From Pogostemon cablin (Eukaryota; Streptophyta; Magnoliopsida; Lamiales; Lamiaceae): a stretch of DNA of 64,000 bases. Under the pieces are notes generated by a model that saw only the letters and a program-made list of their open reading frames with translations, was not told where the DNA came from and made no database searches. Position numbers and translations under genes: made by a program. The DNA lies in NCBI GenBank assembly GCA_023678885.1, contig CM043013.1, positions 11,316,791-11,380,790 of the forward strand, written 5' to 3'. This document shows positions 11,503 through 23,545 of the stretch, in pieces. Position 1 is the stretch's first letter; each line of letters begins with the position of its first letter.

Positions 11503-11923
11503 GCCAGTACACTAGGCTTCCCTTTATAGGTACTTAAGAATTAAACCCCAATTCCCACCTAACAATATAATAAACATCCTCTATAATGGTAATTAGTAGA
11601 TATATTAAGTGTCATATATTAATTGTTCTAATGAATAAAGGTTATATGGTTAGATCCCCTTTACCCATAACAGATAGACAAATATAATCACTTTATGGCA
11701 CAAGCAACAAGCATAAATATACATAAGACAATGACATTTCATGAATAAGGGCAGACCATATAAGACAAAAATATAAGTCTCAAATCAAAGCATTAATAAA
11801 GGAATAAGTATACTGCAGGTATCCAATCTTAAATCTAGATCATCAATTCAAAATAATTTAACCTTCAAACCTAGCGCTATCCAAGAAGTAATAGCCCATG
11901 GTGTTACAAGAAACACACATACT
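11503..11923 (-). repeat. LTR2-family copy, minus strand, second part
   Basis: Continues the copy interrupted at 5008. It aligns in reverse complement with about 12944-13360, for example the complement of ATGTGTGTTGCTTGTAACACCATGG near its right end. It stops abruptly at about 11923, where a second minus-strand LTR2 copy starts. Confidence 0.78.
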
Positions 11924-12218
11924 TGTTCACCTTTTTGCGTCTTTCCAAGTGTAGGAAATCTATTTTAGATAAGCGTGTGACTAAGTCTATTATCAAACCC
12001 AAGGGATAACTCTAAGTTTACTATCTAATAGTTATGACTATTCTAATTTAAGACAAATCTGGGTATTTAAGAGAATTAATTAAACTAATGATGCAGAAAA
12101 TAAATACTAAAAATAACAGAATAGCAAATAAAATTAAGATGAAGTGTTCAAGAGAGAAGATAGATAGCACTAGGTAATCCAGTTAAATCGGTTGAACCAA
12201 ATCACTAAACAATCGGTT
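11924..12218 (-). repeat. second minus-strand LTR2 fragment abutting LTR2
   Basis: 295 bp, reverse complement of about 13510-13806, again starting TGTTCAC. It ends exactly where the plus-strand LTR2 begins with TGATTAGTG, as if LTR2 inserted into an older minus-strand copy. With 13510-13806 it forms a long inverted repeat around a 1.3-kb spacer. Confidence 0.8.
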
Positions 12219-12432
12219 TGATTAGTGTAAAAATCTGCGTGTTTTAGGGTCTGATTTAGCACCACTTTATCAGATTTATATCCATATTTGAGCATCTTGT
12301 GGTGAAATTGTATAAATTTATATTTTAAATGCGCGTGAGGTGTTATTTCGTGTTTTTAGGTGAAAAACGAGGTAAAAAGAGCAAAAATAGAAGTTGAAAA
12401 TGAAGTCGAAAGTGAAGTAGGGAGAAAAAGGG

Positions 12433-12625
12433 CCGACACGAGTCGTGCCGGCCCAGAAGGCCCAGTCGTGCTGCAAGAAAGGGCATGTCGTGTTACACAT
12501 GCTGCCGAGCACGAGCGCCGGGTACTGCCGAGACGCACGCGTCGTGCCATCGAGAAGCGCCGAGGAATCCGCACAGCATGGCACCTGCACGACTCGTGCA
12601 GAAAGTGGCACGACTCGTGCCAATT
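12433..12625. repeat. palindromic GCACGACTCGTGC words in LTR2
   Basis: GCACGACTCGTGC occurs at about 12588 and, one base varied, at 12608, with CACGAGTCGTGCC at about 12437 and related CGTGC/GCACG words between. This GC-rich segment stands out in an AT-rich LTR. It sits about 100 bp upstream of the TATA box, as in LTR1. Confidence 0.75.
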
Positions 12626-12723
12626 ATCTGCCAGGCCCAGTTTCGTCGTTTTTCAGCCCTTCGTGTTTTTAACGTGAAAAAGTCCACTTTTAAGTCAGAA
12701 TTCGGGAAGGATCAATCCTCAAC

Positions 12724-12730
12724 TATAAAA
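12724..12730 (+). promoter_or_regulatory. LTR2 TATA box
   Basis: ACTATAAAAGGAG lies mid-LTR and is followed by a pyrimidine/CA-rich stretch, as expected at the U3/R boundary. Confidence 0.65.
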
Positions 12731-13806
12731 GGAGTCCTTGGGGTGTTCCAAACCCTAACTCTTCACATCTTTTCACAATTCACCATCCCATCCACCCATC
12801 CCTGAGAGTTCATCAGTATTTCTTACTTGAGAAGGAGAATGAGGAGGTTCAGAATCGCGGAGGAAAGAACGGAGAATTACGCCATATTTAGGATTTTTTT
12901 ACTCTTTCTTTCTTAGTTTTGGATAATATGTTTTCATATCTAACCATGTGTGTTGCTTGTAACACCATGGGCTAGTACTTCTTAAATAGTGCTAAGTTCT
13001 GAAGGTTGAATTGATGATCTAGAATAGGTTGGATACATGCAGTATATTTATTCCCTTATTAATGCTTTGAAGTTAGACTTATATTTTTGTCTTATTTGAT
13101 CTATCCTTATGCATGTATATGTCATTGTCTTATGCATATTTATGCTTGTTGATTGTGTTATATAAGAATTATATTTGTCAACCTACTATAGGTAAAGGGG
13201 ATCTAACCATATAACCTTTATTCATTAGAATAATTAATATTGGACACTTAATATATTTATTAATTACCATTCTAGAGGATTTGGTTTCTTAGATTGTTAA
13301 GTGGGAATTGGGGATTAATTCTTAAGTACCTATAAAGGGAAGTCTAGTGCTCTAGCCTTTAATGAAATTTTGCATGAAGTACCTAGAAAGGGAGTAGGGA
13401 TTATTCTTCTGCCTCTGAGGGTTTAAACCAGGTTTATATGTTAAGTTTACTTTAAAAGAGGAATTTGACATAAATTAGTGATTGCTTTCATAAAAATTGC
13501 AGGAACTCTAACCGATTGTCTAGTGATTTGGTTCAACCGATTTAACTTGATTACCTAGTGCTATCTATCTATTCTCTTGAACACTTCATCTTAATTTTAT
13601 TTGCTATTCTGTTATTTCTAGTATTTATTTTCTGCATCATTAGTTTAATTAATTCTCTTAAATACCCAAATTTGTCTTAAATTAGAATAGTCATAACTAG
13701 ATTAGATATTAAACTTAGAATTATCCCTTGGGTTCGATAATAGACTTGGTCACACGCTTATCTGCAATAGATTTCCTACACTTGGGGACACGCAAAAAAG
13801 TGAACA

Positions 13807-13826
13807 AGCTGCGCCATTGCTGGGGA
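13807..13826 (+). promoter_or_regulatory. primer-binding site downstream of LTR2
   Basis: AGCTGCGCCATTGCTGGGGA directly follows LTR2 and is a diverged form of the tRNA-Asp-complementary site (TGGCGCCGTTGCCGGGGA). Confidence 0.7.
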
Positions 13827-13952
13827 GTGATTAAATCTTGGGAGTAACGAGTTTGAATTTAATTAGCTTTACTAGGAGTATTTTTACTTGCTTTCTTTTT
13901 ATTTGCTTTTATTGTATTTTTTTTTATCTAACTTGGTGAATCTTGTAGGTGT

Positions 13953-15443
13953 ATGTACACTCGTTCAAGGTCTCAATCTATCGAGCCTTTGAATTTAGAG
14001 TTAGAGGCTACACTAAGAAGAAGAAGGAGAAGAGAGTTGTTATATCCAACGGAGGAAGAAATAGATCACGGATTGGAAGAAGTTAGTGGCAATGGGGTTG
14101 ATAAAGAGGGGAATGGACAATGATGTGGAAAATGCACATGGTGCTCAAGTGAATCACGAGCTTATGCAACAAGCAAATTTCCACCAAGTGCACTTGCATA
14201 ATCAACAATTGCTATTACAACAAGAGGCGAGAAATAATTCATAAGCTCCTCCAGTAGTGCAACAACCTCAAGTTCAAGGGCATAATGGAGTCGGCATGAA
14301 TATTAGAGATCATTTCCTACCACAAGTGGGAAAATATGCTATGGGGCCGTCATTGAATGTCAACAATTTTGAGATCAAAATGTGTTGATTAATATGGTGC
14401 AAGCAAATCAGTTTGGGGGTGGTGCAATGGAAGACCCAAATGCTCACTTAGCTCAGTTCACGGAGTTAGCTAATACCATCAAGATCAACGGAGTGAGTGA
14501 GGATGCTATCAAGATGAAGCTCTTTTCCTTCTCATTAAGGGGTCGAGCAAAGGCTTGGTATAATACTATACCTCCGGGATCTTGCACTACATGGAGAGAG
14601 TTAGCTCAGAGGTTCTTGAACAAGTTCTTTCCACCATCGAAGATGTTGCATCTGAAGGGTTTGATCATACAGTTCAAGCAATTGCCTCTTTCCTTTAGTA
14701 AGGCATGGGATGCTTTAAGGAGATGCTTCGGATGTGCCCATATCATGGTTTCCCCATCGATCAGCAAGTAGGATTTTTTTTATGCAGGATTGAATGGAGG
14801 TTCGAGGATACTTGTTGATGCTTCGTCAGGAGGATCTATATTGGGGCAAACACCGGAAAGGGCTATAGCTATTTGTGAGGAAATTGCATTGAACTCGGGA
14901 CAGTGACCTTTAGATCGTTCTCCAGGGATGTATGAGATGGAAAGGATAGCAAAGATGGAGGAAGTGTGCATGAAACAAGTGGAATCACCGAAAGAAGATG
15001 TCACTGAAAAAGCTATCTTGGAAATACTTAAGAGGATGAATGCTAATTTGCAAGTGCCTCAGAACTCTATGCCTATGCCCATCATGAGTCAACAGTTTCC
15101 TAGCTCAAATGTTCATTTGCATACATCTCAAATGCCTCACCAAGGTATGACCTTCAACATGGGATTTCAAGAATCTTGGGGACAACCCAAGATGTCACTC
15201 GAGAAAGTTATCTTTATGCAAGGAAGGAACTTCCAAGGAAACTATGGAGGACATTTTGGACACCAAGAAGGAGGTTATCCACCGAGACAAAGAGGATTTG
15301 GCCAAGGAGATTTTGGTGGAAACTTTAATCAACCTCGTAGATTTGAAAACTTGTCTTATGAAAATAAAGACAATGCTATTACTCTTCCACGGGAATCAAA
15401 GCGAGAGAGAAAGCTCCAAATAGTGAAGGAAAGGCTACGGTGA
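13953..15443 (+). pseudogene. Athila-like Gypsy gag (frameshifted)
   Basis: Begins MYTRSRSQSIEPLNLE about 150 bp after the primer-binding site. Stops and frame changes near 14120, 14243, 14385, 14715 and 14770-14907 break it. The Retrotrans_gag domain lies at 14390-14700 with GGAMEDPNAHLAQF, INGVSEDAIKMKLFSFSLRG, RAKAWYN and TTWRELAQRFLNKFFPPSK. Downstream is a Met/Gln/Gly-rich segment (15040-15360). Gag would form the cytoplasmic particle. The region is flanked upstream by LTR2 and downstream by the protease remnant. No CCHC zinc knuckle is visible. Confidence 0.85.
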
Positions 15444-15553
15444 AGGATCAAATAAGTAAGATGTTTTAACTTATGAAGTATGAGCGAGATGAGAGGTTGC
15501 TAGAAAAAGAAGAAAGGAAGCATGAAAAATATGAAAGAAGGCAATAGAAGGAA

Positions 15554-16550
15554 GTGAATTATAGGAGATTTAAAGCATTGGAAACTCAAGTGAGTCAAAT
15601 GGCGACCGAACAAGGTGAAATGCATCGTAAGGATAAGTTTTCCTCTATTACCGTCACTAATCCTAAGAAACAATGTTTGTATGTTACCGTGTGTAATATG
15701 GAAAGTAAGGTGGAGAAAGGGTTAGTTGAAGCAACAAACATTGTTTCGAAGGTTAAAAAAGTAGTTTGTGATGAAGTTGTGTCCAAAGGGGAGAAGGAAG
15801 TTGTCATTGATGATGAGTTATCTTCAGATGAAGAGAGGATTATTTGTGATTTTTTGTCCTCGGTTGAAGATGAGAGTAATTGTGATGAAAATTTGGTGTT
15901 GAAACAAGATCATGAAATTGTTAAAGTTGATGCTTCATTGAAGGTTGAGGACCACGAAAAATTTATTCTTACTTGTAAAATTGAAAATGAGGAATATTTT
16001 AATACTATATGTGATCTTGGTTCAAGCATTAATGTGATGCCATTTGAAATTTTTGAAAAACTTGGCATTGGGAGGTTAAAAGAAACGAATGTGAAAATTA
16101 GAATAATGGATGGCTCGATAATAAAGCCCCGTGGAGTTGTGGAGGATATGCTTGTGAAAATAGAGGATTTTTTTTTCCAGTGGATTTTATGTTGGTTGAA
16201 AAGCAAGCGGATCCTTTAATTCCATTGATTCTTGGAAGACCTTTTTGGCGACCGGAAGAGCAAAACTTGATATGAATAAAAAGGAACTCATACTCCGATC
16301 AAATGAAAGTGAATTGGTGTTATCAAGCAAGAATTTAAAAGGGAGAGATCTTTATTTGAAGTCACCCATTAAGCCTCCGAATGATCGAGATCGTGTGGTA
16401 AGTGAGATTCTAAAAGATGAAGAATTGATTAATTTTTTACTTGAATTTGCAGGAAATTGTTCTCCAAAGAAGAATAAGTGTGGGAGAAATCGACACGTTG
16501 ATTGGAAGATCGATAAAGGACCCCCGAAATTTGAAAAAGTAAGAAAATGA
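15554..16550 (+). pseudogene. Gypsy aspartic protease region (frameshifted)
   Basis: The frame 15554-16206 has an acidic linker, then FILTCKIENEEYFNTICDLG with the protease motif DLGSSINVMPFEIFEKLG (from about 16012) and IKPRGVVEDMLVKIED. DLGS in place of D(T/S)G is common in Athila-like proteases. An indel near the T-run at about 16168-16176 breaks the frame; LILGRPF follows near 16227, and after another shift ATGRAKLDM and the linker run to 16550. Reverse transcriptase should come next but is absent: the pol-end block starts within about 140 bp. Confidence 0.8.
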
Positions 16551-16687
16551 GGTAATAAATCGAGTTCAAGTAGTAGAGAAGCAAGAAGTGTGGATAAGAA
16601 GGTTGTTAAAGAGATGTTTAAAGTGAAGATGAGGCCTGATGGGGTCTTAAATTTCTTCGATTGTTAAATAGCCTAAATGCATCTAGC

Positions 16688-16731
16688 TCGACGACGTTAA
16701 ACCGAGCACTTGATGGGAGGCAATCCATTTT
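16688..16731 (+). other. conserved pol-end block of the second Gypsy family
   Basis: CGACGACGTTAAACCGAGCACTTGATGGGAGGCAATCC, the counterpart of the minus-strand block at 8690-8740. It lies right after the protease linker, showing that about 3 kb of pol has been lost. Confidence 0.6.
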
Positions 16732-16861
16732 AGTAAGTTTTTCTTTTATTTTGTTTTTCATGTTTTGTTTGCAATTTTGGCCTTATAGGTGGATTATGCT
16801 TGTGAGAAAATACATATTGAAGAAAAGAGAAGTGATGCATGGATTCGAGTATGGATGTCGC

Positions 16862-18066
16862 TGTTAGCAATTGGATCGTGCGGTTCAACGTGATCCGTTA
16901 GGATTAACAGGCAAACAAATCATAGCGGAAGCAAAATAAAATCGTTTACCATACTTCTGGGTTGATGTAGAGGATGAATCGCTGCAGAGAACTACCTCTG
17001 ATCTTCTACTGTATGTCCCAAGTCGAATCCTGCTGTTGTGTGGGCAACAATCCGCAGGATTCTCTCAATCTGCTCCTGTTCTTTTCTAACTGTCAAATGA
17101 GGCACTGACTTAGGGTTAACAGGAGCTGAGGTGACTTATATAGTTGGGCTACAGCAGGGACCAGGAGGAGAAATTGGGCTGGGCCTCAATTGAATTTAAT
17201 TAACCAAGCTTAGCCCAAAGCTTTTAATTAAATCCAATAATAATAATATAGTCCACTAAAATATTATTACTGCACTACCTGTCCAATCCCAAAATTATGT
17301 TCGGGGCTCCTTCTTATTATAAGCCTGACAGTCTCCCCATGTTTAAGATATACAATGCCCATTAATTAATTAAGTTACTGACAACTCAAATTAATTAATA
17401 TCTCATCCGAGGGTAGTACCACTCAACCTTATTATCATGCCGGAAATTAATCCACTAGCAAGATTTACATGATAAACCTTATGAGCTCCTCAAGGGGACA
17501 TTATCAACCTATAACGGACATGGATTCCTTCTACAATCAACAGCACACCATAGATACAGCACTACTTCCCAACTCACCGAGTTTGTTGATTTAATACTTA
17601 TAAATCTCATCCATTGATGAATCAAAGAAATATATACTGCCCTACGTGTCGAGGTTATTGTATAGGGATTAAGAGCACGAACTTCCATAATAACAGAGAT
17701 CAAGTTCTACTATATAGTCAGTATAAGAAGAACGACCTCAGGCGGTCCTGCTCAATACACACAAGTGCACTAATGTGATTCTATAGCCAAGACAAGCTAA
17801 TACCAAACCACACTACAACCATACCGATAGAGAGTCCCCGTCTATCTCAGTTGTGAGCATCTGTTTATACTTTATAAGAAAACCGATAATATGATCTTCC
17901 GCGTGTTGTCGCACAACATATTATCTACAGTATAAAGTAAATGGACTATTGCATCATGCATATAAAATAAATTATAAGATGCAATCATTTGATCAATGAT
18001 TCTCATTTCAAATATTGTTATGACATTGTTCATACTAAAGCTAGACTTTTAGTATATAATCCAACA
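16862..18066 (-). repeat. 3' LTR of the 16862-25039 Copia element
   Basis: 1,205 bp, near-identical to 23835-25039 apart from scattered single-base changes. The minus-strand open frame at 17509-17703 recurs in the other LTR (24482-24676) and is not a gene. Confidence 0.92.
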
Positions 18067-18082
18067 ATCTCCCACTTATACT
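18067..18082 (-). promoter_or_regulatory. Copia polypurine tract
   Basis: On the minus strand AGTATAAGTGGGAGAT lies directly before TGTTGG, the start of the 3' LTR. The 50887-55725 element has the same AAGTGGGAGAT at the equivalent place. Confidence 0.75.
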
Positions 18083-18089
18083 AAAAGAC

Positions 18090-20982
18090 TATGCTATCAT
18101 GTCTTCTGCCATACATCTGATTCCTACTTCCACTACACGACCATTAAAAGCTCTTGCCTTAAGGTCCTTGTAAATGGTTTACTAGGTCATCATCCGATGC
18201 AATCTAGGCGACAACAACCTTCCCCTCATCATACGATTTCTTGTAACAGGTGGTACTCGCGCTCCATGTGTTTAATTGCCTTATGGACTTGTGATTTCTT
18301 CAAGTTTGCAACTGCACCAATATCATCAATGTAAATTGTGATTACCTTGGGCAAACTTAGAAACACTTCAAACTCCATCATGAAGTCTCTAGAGTCATAT
18401 AGATACTTTGGCTGCCTCATAGGCTCCAATTTATCATCTTTCCATGATGGAGTCCGGAGTCTGAAATATATTTCTATATAACATTCCTCCACATTATGAC
18501 TCTACTTCCTAAAATTAAATACATAACCTTTGAGGAGAATTTACTACCGTCCAATCTGACTAAAAAATCTGAATCTACGTAATCCACAAGAAGCAGTGAA
18601 TCTGTCCAGTAAGTCCACATATAATTTCCAGTCCTTCTCAGGCACTTTATATATGTCTTACCACAGTTCATGATTCTTGTTCTGGGTTACGTTGATACCC
18701 ACTGTTCATGCATCCAGCAAAACAGATATCCAACCTCGTTCATAGCATTCCTTAGATTAAGCTTCCTTATTCGCCAAAGCATAAGGAACCGCTTTCATCT
18801 CCTTTATCTTCTTCTTGTGTCTCAAAGACACATTCACTTAGATAAATTTACATGCTAAACGAGTATGGACTGTATCATTTTATGAAACTTGAGATAAGCA
18901 TAATACCCTTTTTTGTGATCCGTATTACCGTGATCAAAAGGATATATTTTGCCTTTCTTAAGTCCTTCATCTCTACCGCTTTATTAACCGTACTCATACG
19001 CCCGATAATACTCTTTCATTGTCTCCAATGAGCAAGATACTATCTACGTATAGTATAAGAAACACCATCACATTTCTGTCACTCTTTACAACACACAAGA
19101 CTCATCCGCTCATTGATTTAAATCCATGCCACTGGATTACCTAATCAAAACAGATGCTTCACGATCTTAAAGCTTGCTTTAGTCCATCGCTGGACACTTT
19201 TAAGCTTACTATCAAAAATGCTATTAGCATTTTGCAATGAATTACTCTGGTTGCTTCACATAGATGTTTTCCTCAAGACTTCCAATCAGGAAAGCTGTCT
19301 TGACATCTATTTGCTGTTTTTCATGATTCAATATGAGCAGCAATAAATAAAAGAATCCAGATCAATTTAAGCATAGCTACCAGCGAATATGTTCCCTCAT
19401 AATCGAACCATTTCTTTCTGAGTACATGTTTTCGCAACAAGCTTTGTTTCTAAGATTTTCACCTTTCCGTATGATCCTCTTTTATTTCCCTATGACCACT
19501 TGCAATGGCTTTTACACCATTTTAGTGATCGTTCAAGCTCCAGACTTAATTTAGAATCCATAGATTCTATTTCATCATTCATTGCATCTTGCTAAGATTT
19601 TGCATTTTCATCTTGTAGTGCTACGTCGTATTGTGGGATAATACCATGTTCACTACGGATCAAGTCTCACGACTCTCCCAAAACATATATTTATGGGTTG
19701 TCAAACAATCCTCCCACTACGATAAGGCACTACATGTAATTGTGTATCAGACATGACACGCGTTGCAGTTTACCTTGTGGTATATCCTCTTGTACACTTG
19801 GTACTTTTACTTAGTGTTTTCCTCTCACTACCTTTAGAACAACTTATACATGGGCTTGTGATTTATTACATAGTCCTTTTCCAAAAATCTGGTTATTGTG
19901 TTAACAATTACCCTTCGATCTTTTGGACTAAATAAATCACTATCCATTTTTCTAGAATATCCCATATACAGACAAACATTTCACGAATTACTGTATCTAG
20001 GGCATATCCATAAAATGAATTTAATTATTCCAAATTATTCATCATCTATCTAATCATTACCATAAGAGCCTTATACCTTCTATCCACCACACCATTCAGT
20101 TTGGGGCATACCCGGTGCAGTCAACTTGAGATTTGATCTCAACTTCTGATCAATAGTTCCTAACTATCCCAAGAGGTATTCGCCATCATGATTGAATCGT
20201 AATGACTTAATATATTTTCCATGACGCTTCATTGTACCAGTCTTACAATTCTTGAATTAATCAAAGAACTTAGACATGCAGTGCATCATATAAATATATT
20301 GGTTTCCAGAATAATCTTCGAATATTCATAACCACCTCTCACCTGGATAATATTAGGTTCGCTAAAATCAGAATGAACTAATTCCAACATATATATCTTT
20401 GGCTCTACACCCCACAGCCTTGAAAAGGCAGTTAATCATTTTTACTTCCAAGCAAGACTCGCAAGTCCGATACTTTCCACTTCAGATAAACCTTACGGTC
20501 TATCGGCTATCAACTTTTGAATCCTACTTAAGTAAAATGAATTAGTCATAGACGCCAAATGTATGTTTAGTTTATTTCTGAAGGTTCCTTTCTCTTACTA
20601 ATATTAGAAGATGCATTATTTAATTACTATTTATTGCATCTGTGGGATGTACATGATTCAAGAGTATACTTTTTATCCACCAACATACTTTAACGGATTA
20701 TAGCCTCATTCTTCATTACTATGACCATGTCATTTAAATGAAATGAAGTATCCATCCGTTAATGCATAGAAACCGAAATTAAATTCTTTCAATGAAACGT
20801 ACGTAAAGACAATTTCTCATAATCAATCGTTTATTCTTATCATGAGATAAATAAACAACTCCCACTGCAATAGCCACTACCTTTGTAGTTTTACCCATGT
20901 TATTAACAATCTTATCCTTACTCAATGATAAACATTTAGTGATTCTAGTATCTACATACTTCGTGTCAGTAGATGACATCAC
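18090..20982 (-). pseudogene. Degenerate Copia pol (pre-integrase, integrase, RT, RNase H)
   Basis: Read on the minus strand from 20982 down. 20779-20982 contains VVAIAVGVVYLSHDKNKRLI and NCLYV, the GAG-pre-integrase region. Near 20110 TAPGMPQTEW matches the integrase TPGTPQxNG motif. 18900-19250 shows KQASF-, YVDD-like and EMKDLRKAKYIL-like remnants of RT. 18229-18492 contains SLPKVITIYIDDIGAVANLK and MEREYHLLQEIV, the RNase H CDNxGAVANS/KHIERKYHLIREIV motifs. FTRTLRQ follows near 18160. Many stops and shifts show decay despite nearly identical LTRs, so the element probably moved as a defective copy. Confidence 0.75.
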
Positions 20983-21858
20983 TAATCATGTTTAAACCAT
21001 TAGTAAATAAGATATTAAACTTGTTCACATCATGATGAAAAATGGCTTTCTTTTGCCACATGTTTTGTTAGAAGTTTCCCACCATATATAACCTCTCGTA
21101 TTTCAGGTAGAACTTGCTCAAAACATCCAGGCAAATTGTGAAGAATAAATTGATTTAGGTTTCCCTTTCAATTTTTATTCCAAGCTTTTCCAATTCATTC
21201 ATCAATTCAACCATGATCTTCGGCCTTTTTAATTTACTCAAGTATCCGAAGAGTTACATGAGATCATCATATTTCTATGAACCTCTCATCTCTTCACTAG
21301 AGACTTTAATAGGCATCATGAGACGTCCTTTGTGAGAATACACATGTATTTTCTTAAGCAGTAATTTTCAAAACCAAGATTCTTTTCTAATCATCTAATT
21401 TGGACAAGTAAATATAATTTCTTTTAGTTAACAATTAGTGAAATAAAACCATTCAAAATTCAGAGAATCACAAATAAATATTCTGATCAAATCTTTGAAT
21501 TTTATCCTTTTATATTGATTCCCTTAAAACAATATAAAACTAAAATTCACCGACATCTCAAGCACCGTGAGTCTGCAAGCCACGTTAGGGTGGACGTTTA
21601 CAAACCCGAATATTTACAAGAGAAGGTTTTACCCATTAATTTCATTTGTCAACCTAACTTTATGACAAAATAATTAATAGTCGGTTCCTCTTTAGCCATG
21701 TAAATAATAGCAGTGACTCCGTTGGGGAGGATACTAATTATTCACATCTAAGTGTACACCATTATTTGATCCCAAGTCCGCTGCCCAAGCTTATGTGCCT
21801 TACTGTTGGAGAAGTACACACGCGCTCAGATAACTTTCTACAACCATCAATTATATAA

Positions 21859-22072
21859 GTTTGTACTAGTGAACCGCATATAAGCTCATCCGTTAGGGAG
21901 GAAGGCACTATAGCCAACGCGCAAGTCCATATGCATCACATTACAAACAATAATTATTTAAAGAAGTTTGTACCAGTGATCCGTGAATAAACTCATCCGT
22001 TAGGGAGGAAGGCTCTAATGCCGACGCGCAAGTCTATTCACATTACTAACAAACCAATAATGGAGGCCGCGG
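21859..22072. repeat. 107-bp tandem repeat in the 5' internal part of the Copia element
   Basis: Two units starting GTTTGTACTAGTGAACCG (21859) and GTTTGTACCAGTGATCCG (21966). Both contain CTCATCCGTTAGGGAGGAAGG and CGACGCGCAAGTC-like words. A weaker third unit (CTCCGTTGGGGAGGATACT) lies at about 21718. The repeats lie between the pol remnant and the leader. Confidence 0.75.
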
Positions 22073-22617
22073 GAATTTATAACCAATCCCCTCTCCCACT
22101 TAGTTATTTAACACCGAGGGTTTTAACATGCATATAATATTCCAGAATAAAATATACAACTTAGACATGCTTCTATTAACAACAATTTAAATAAATTAAT
22201 CACATAGAACATGCCTGTCACATATACAACAATAATTGACAATTAAATCAATTAATCAGTTATATAAGATTAATTAATTGCATAATTAGTGGATCAATCA
22301 ATTTGGGCCCAAGAGCAACAAATAAGGACAAAATGAGCAGCAGATTAAATAATTAATCAAGCTCATTATCCATGGCCCATAATCTTAACCCAAAATTAAA
22401 TTAAGTCCACCAAGCCCACTAGCACAAAATTAATCCATTAATAAAATTAATTTATTATGCTTGGCCCATTACTCACAATTAATTAAATTAATAAGTCCAG
22501 CAGCCCATTATCATTTAATTAAAATTGGGCCCAATAGCCCAAAACCAAATTAAAAAAAATGAGAGCCCTTAATATAATTAATCAAGCCCAGCAGCCCAAG
22601 CAACAATTGCAAGATAC

Positions 22618-23545
22618 ATGCCCAACAAGGAAAATGGGCCCAACAAGGCATCAAGCCAATTAAGGCAACCTCATCTCCACTTTCCACCCAGCCGAGCCCA
22701 TCCTTTCCCAGCCCTAGCATCCGCCTCCAACTGCTTATCAGCGCTGCCACAGACGACCATCAATCATCACCGATGCAACTTGGCGCCACTGCTGCAGCCA
22801 GCCGTGTCGTCAGCCCACCGGATCGGAGTCGCCCCGACAGCCCAGACCTTGTAGCAGCGCCTGCCCGCCACGACAATGCCTTGCCAGTCGCACGATCCAT
22901 CATGCAGACAGCGACTAGCAGTCGTGTTGCTCCGCTGTCTCGCCTCCTTCCTTGTCAAACCTGACTGAAGCATAGCAGGCTCGACTGGAACAACCAGTTC
23001 AGGTCTGACGCCGCCCTCTCCAGCCTCGTCTTCTTCAACAGAGCCGCCGCGCACAAGCAACACGTCCACTCCATCGACTCACGCCAGGCCCGCAGCCATC
23101 AGGGAGACCCGCTCGTATACTTCCATGGACTCGCCGAAATCGCTAGGAGACTCGCCCAGAATCATCAGGGGACTCGCTCGGAACGCCGCTTCCAGCGTCC
23201 GCCGCCGCCCATCGATTTGGATCCGCTACGGATTGCACCGCCTACTGTCTATTAATCATCGCTGACTGGAGTCGCCACTTGTTGTGCAGTCATCGATCAC
23301 CGGCCAAGCTGTTTCTTTTAGCCCAATGGTGCCAGGAGGGGCCATCGCCATCCGTGAATCTGCAGGCATCAGCCCCGCTCGAGGTCGACTTCCATCACCC
23401 GCAGAACGTGACTCGCTGCCCATCCTGCTGTGCAGCCTTGATCCAGCAGCCATGTCGCCGAGCGCCGTTGAGCGCTCCTTTACGCCCGCGCCGCCATCAT
23501 CGTTCACGTTTTCTCAGATCGTTGATGGAATTTCATGGTAGATAC
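22618..23545. other. GC-rich leader segment of the Copia element, origin unclear
   Basis: About 900 bp of distinctly GC-rich sequence inside an AT-rich element, between gag-side sequence and the primer-binding site, so in the 5' leader on the minus strand. Open frames occur on both strands (for example 22767-23069 minus, 23256-23507 minus, 22618-22854 plus), but none shows a recognisable domain. Proline/serine/alanine-rich chance translation is expected at this GC content. It may be a captured host-gene fragment or a family-specific leader. Confidence 0.5.

Larger units (their letters stand above)
12219..13806 (+). repeat. full Gypsy LTR (LTR2), plus strand
   Basis: 1,588 bp from TGATTAGTG to AGTGAACA, followed by a primer-binding-site-like sequence. 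It has a TATA box at 12724 and a GC-rich dyad-word zone at 12433-12625 (CACGAGTCGTGC, GCACGACTCGTGC). No right-hand LTR2 is found downstream, so the element it heads is truncated or recombined. Frames at 12318-12805 on both strands are chance frames. Confidence 0.85.

Noticed and set aside
12318..12805. Six overlapping frames of 64-106 residues
   Set aside because: They lie in the GC-rich part of LTR2, are arginine-rich on both strands and have no homologous motif; treated as LTR sequence.
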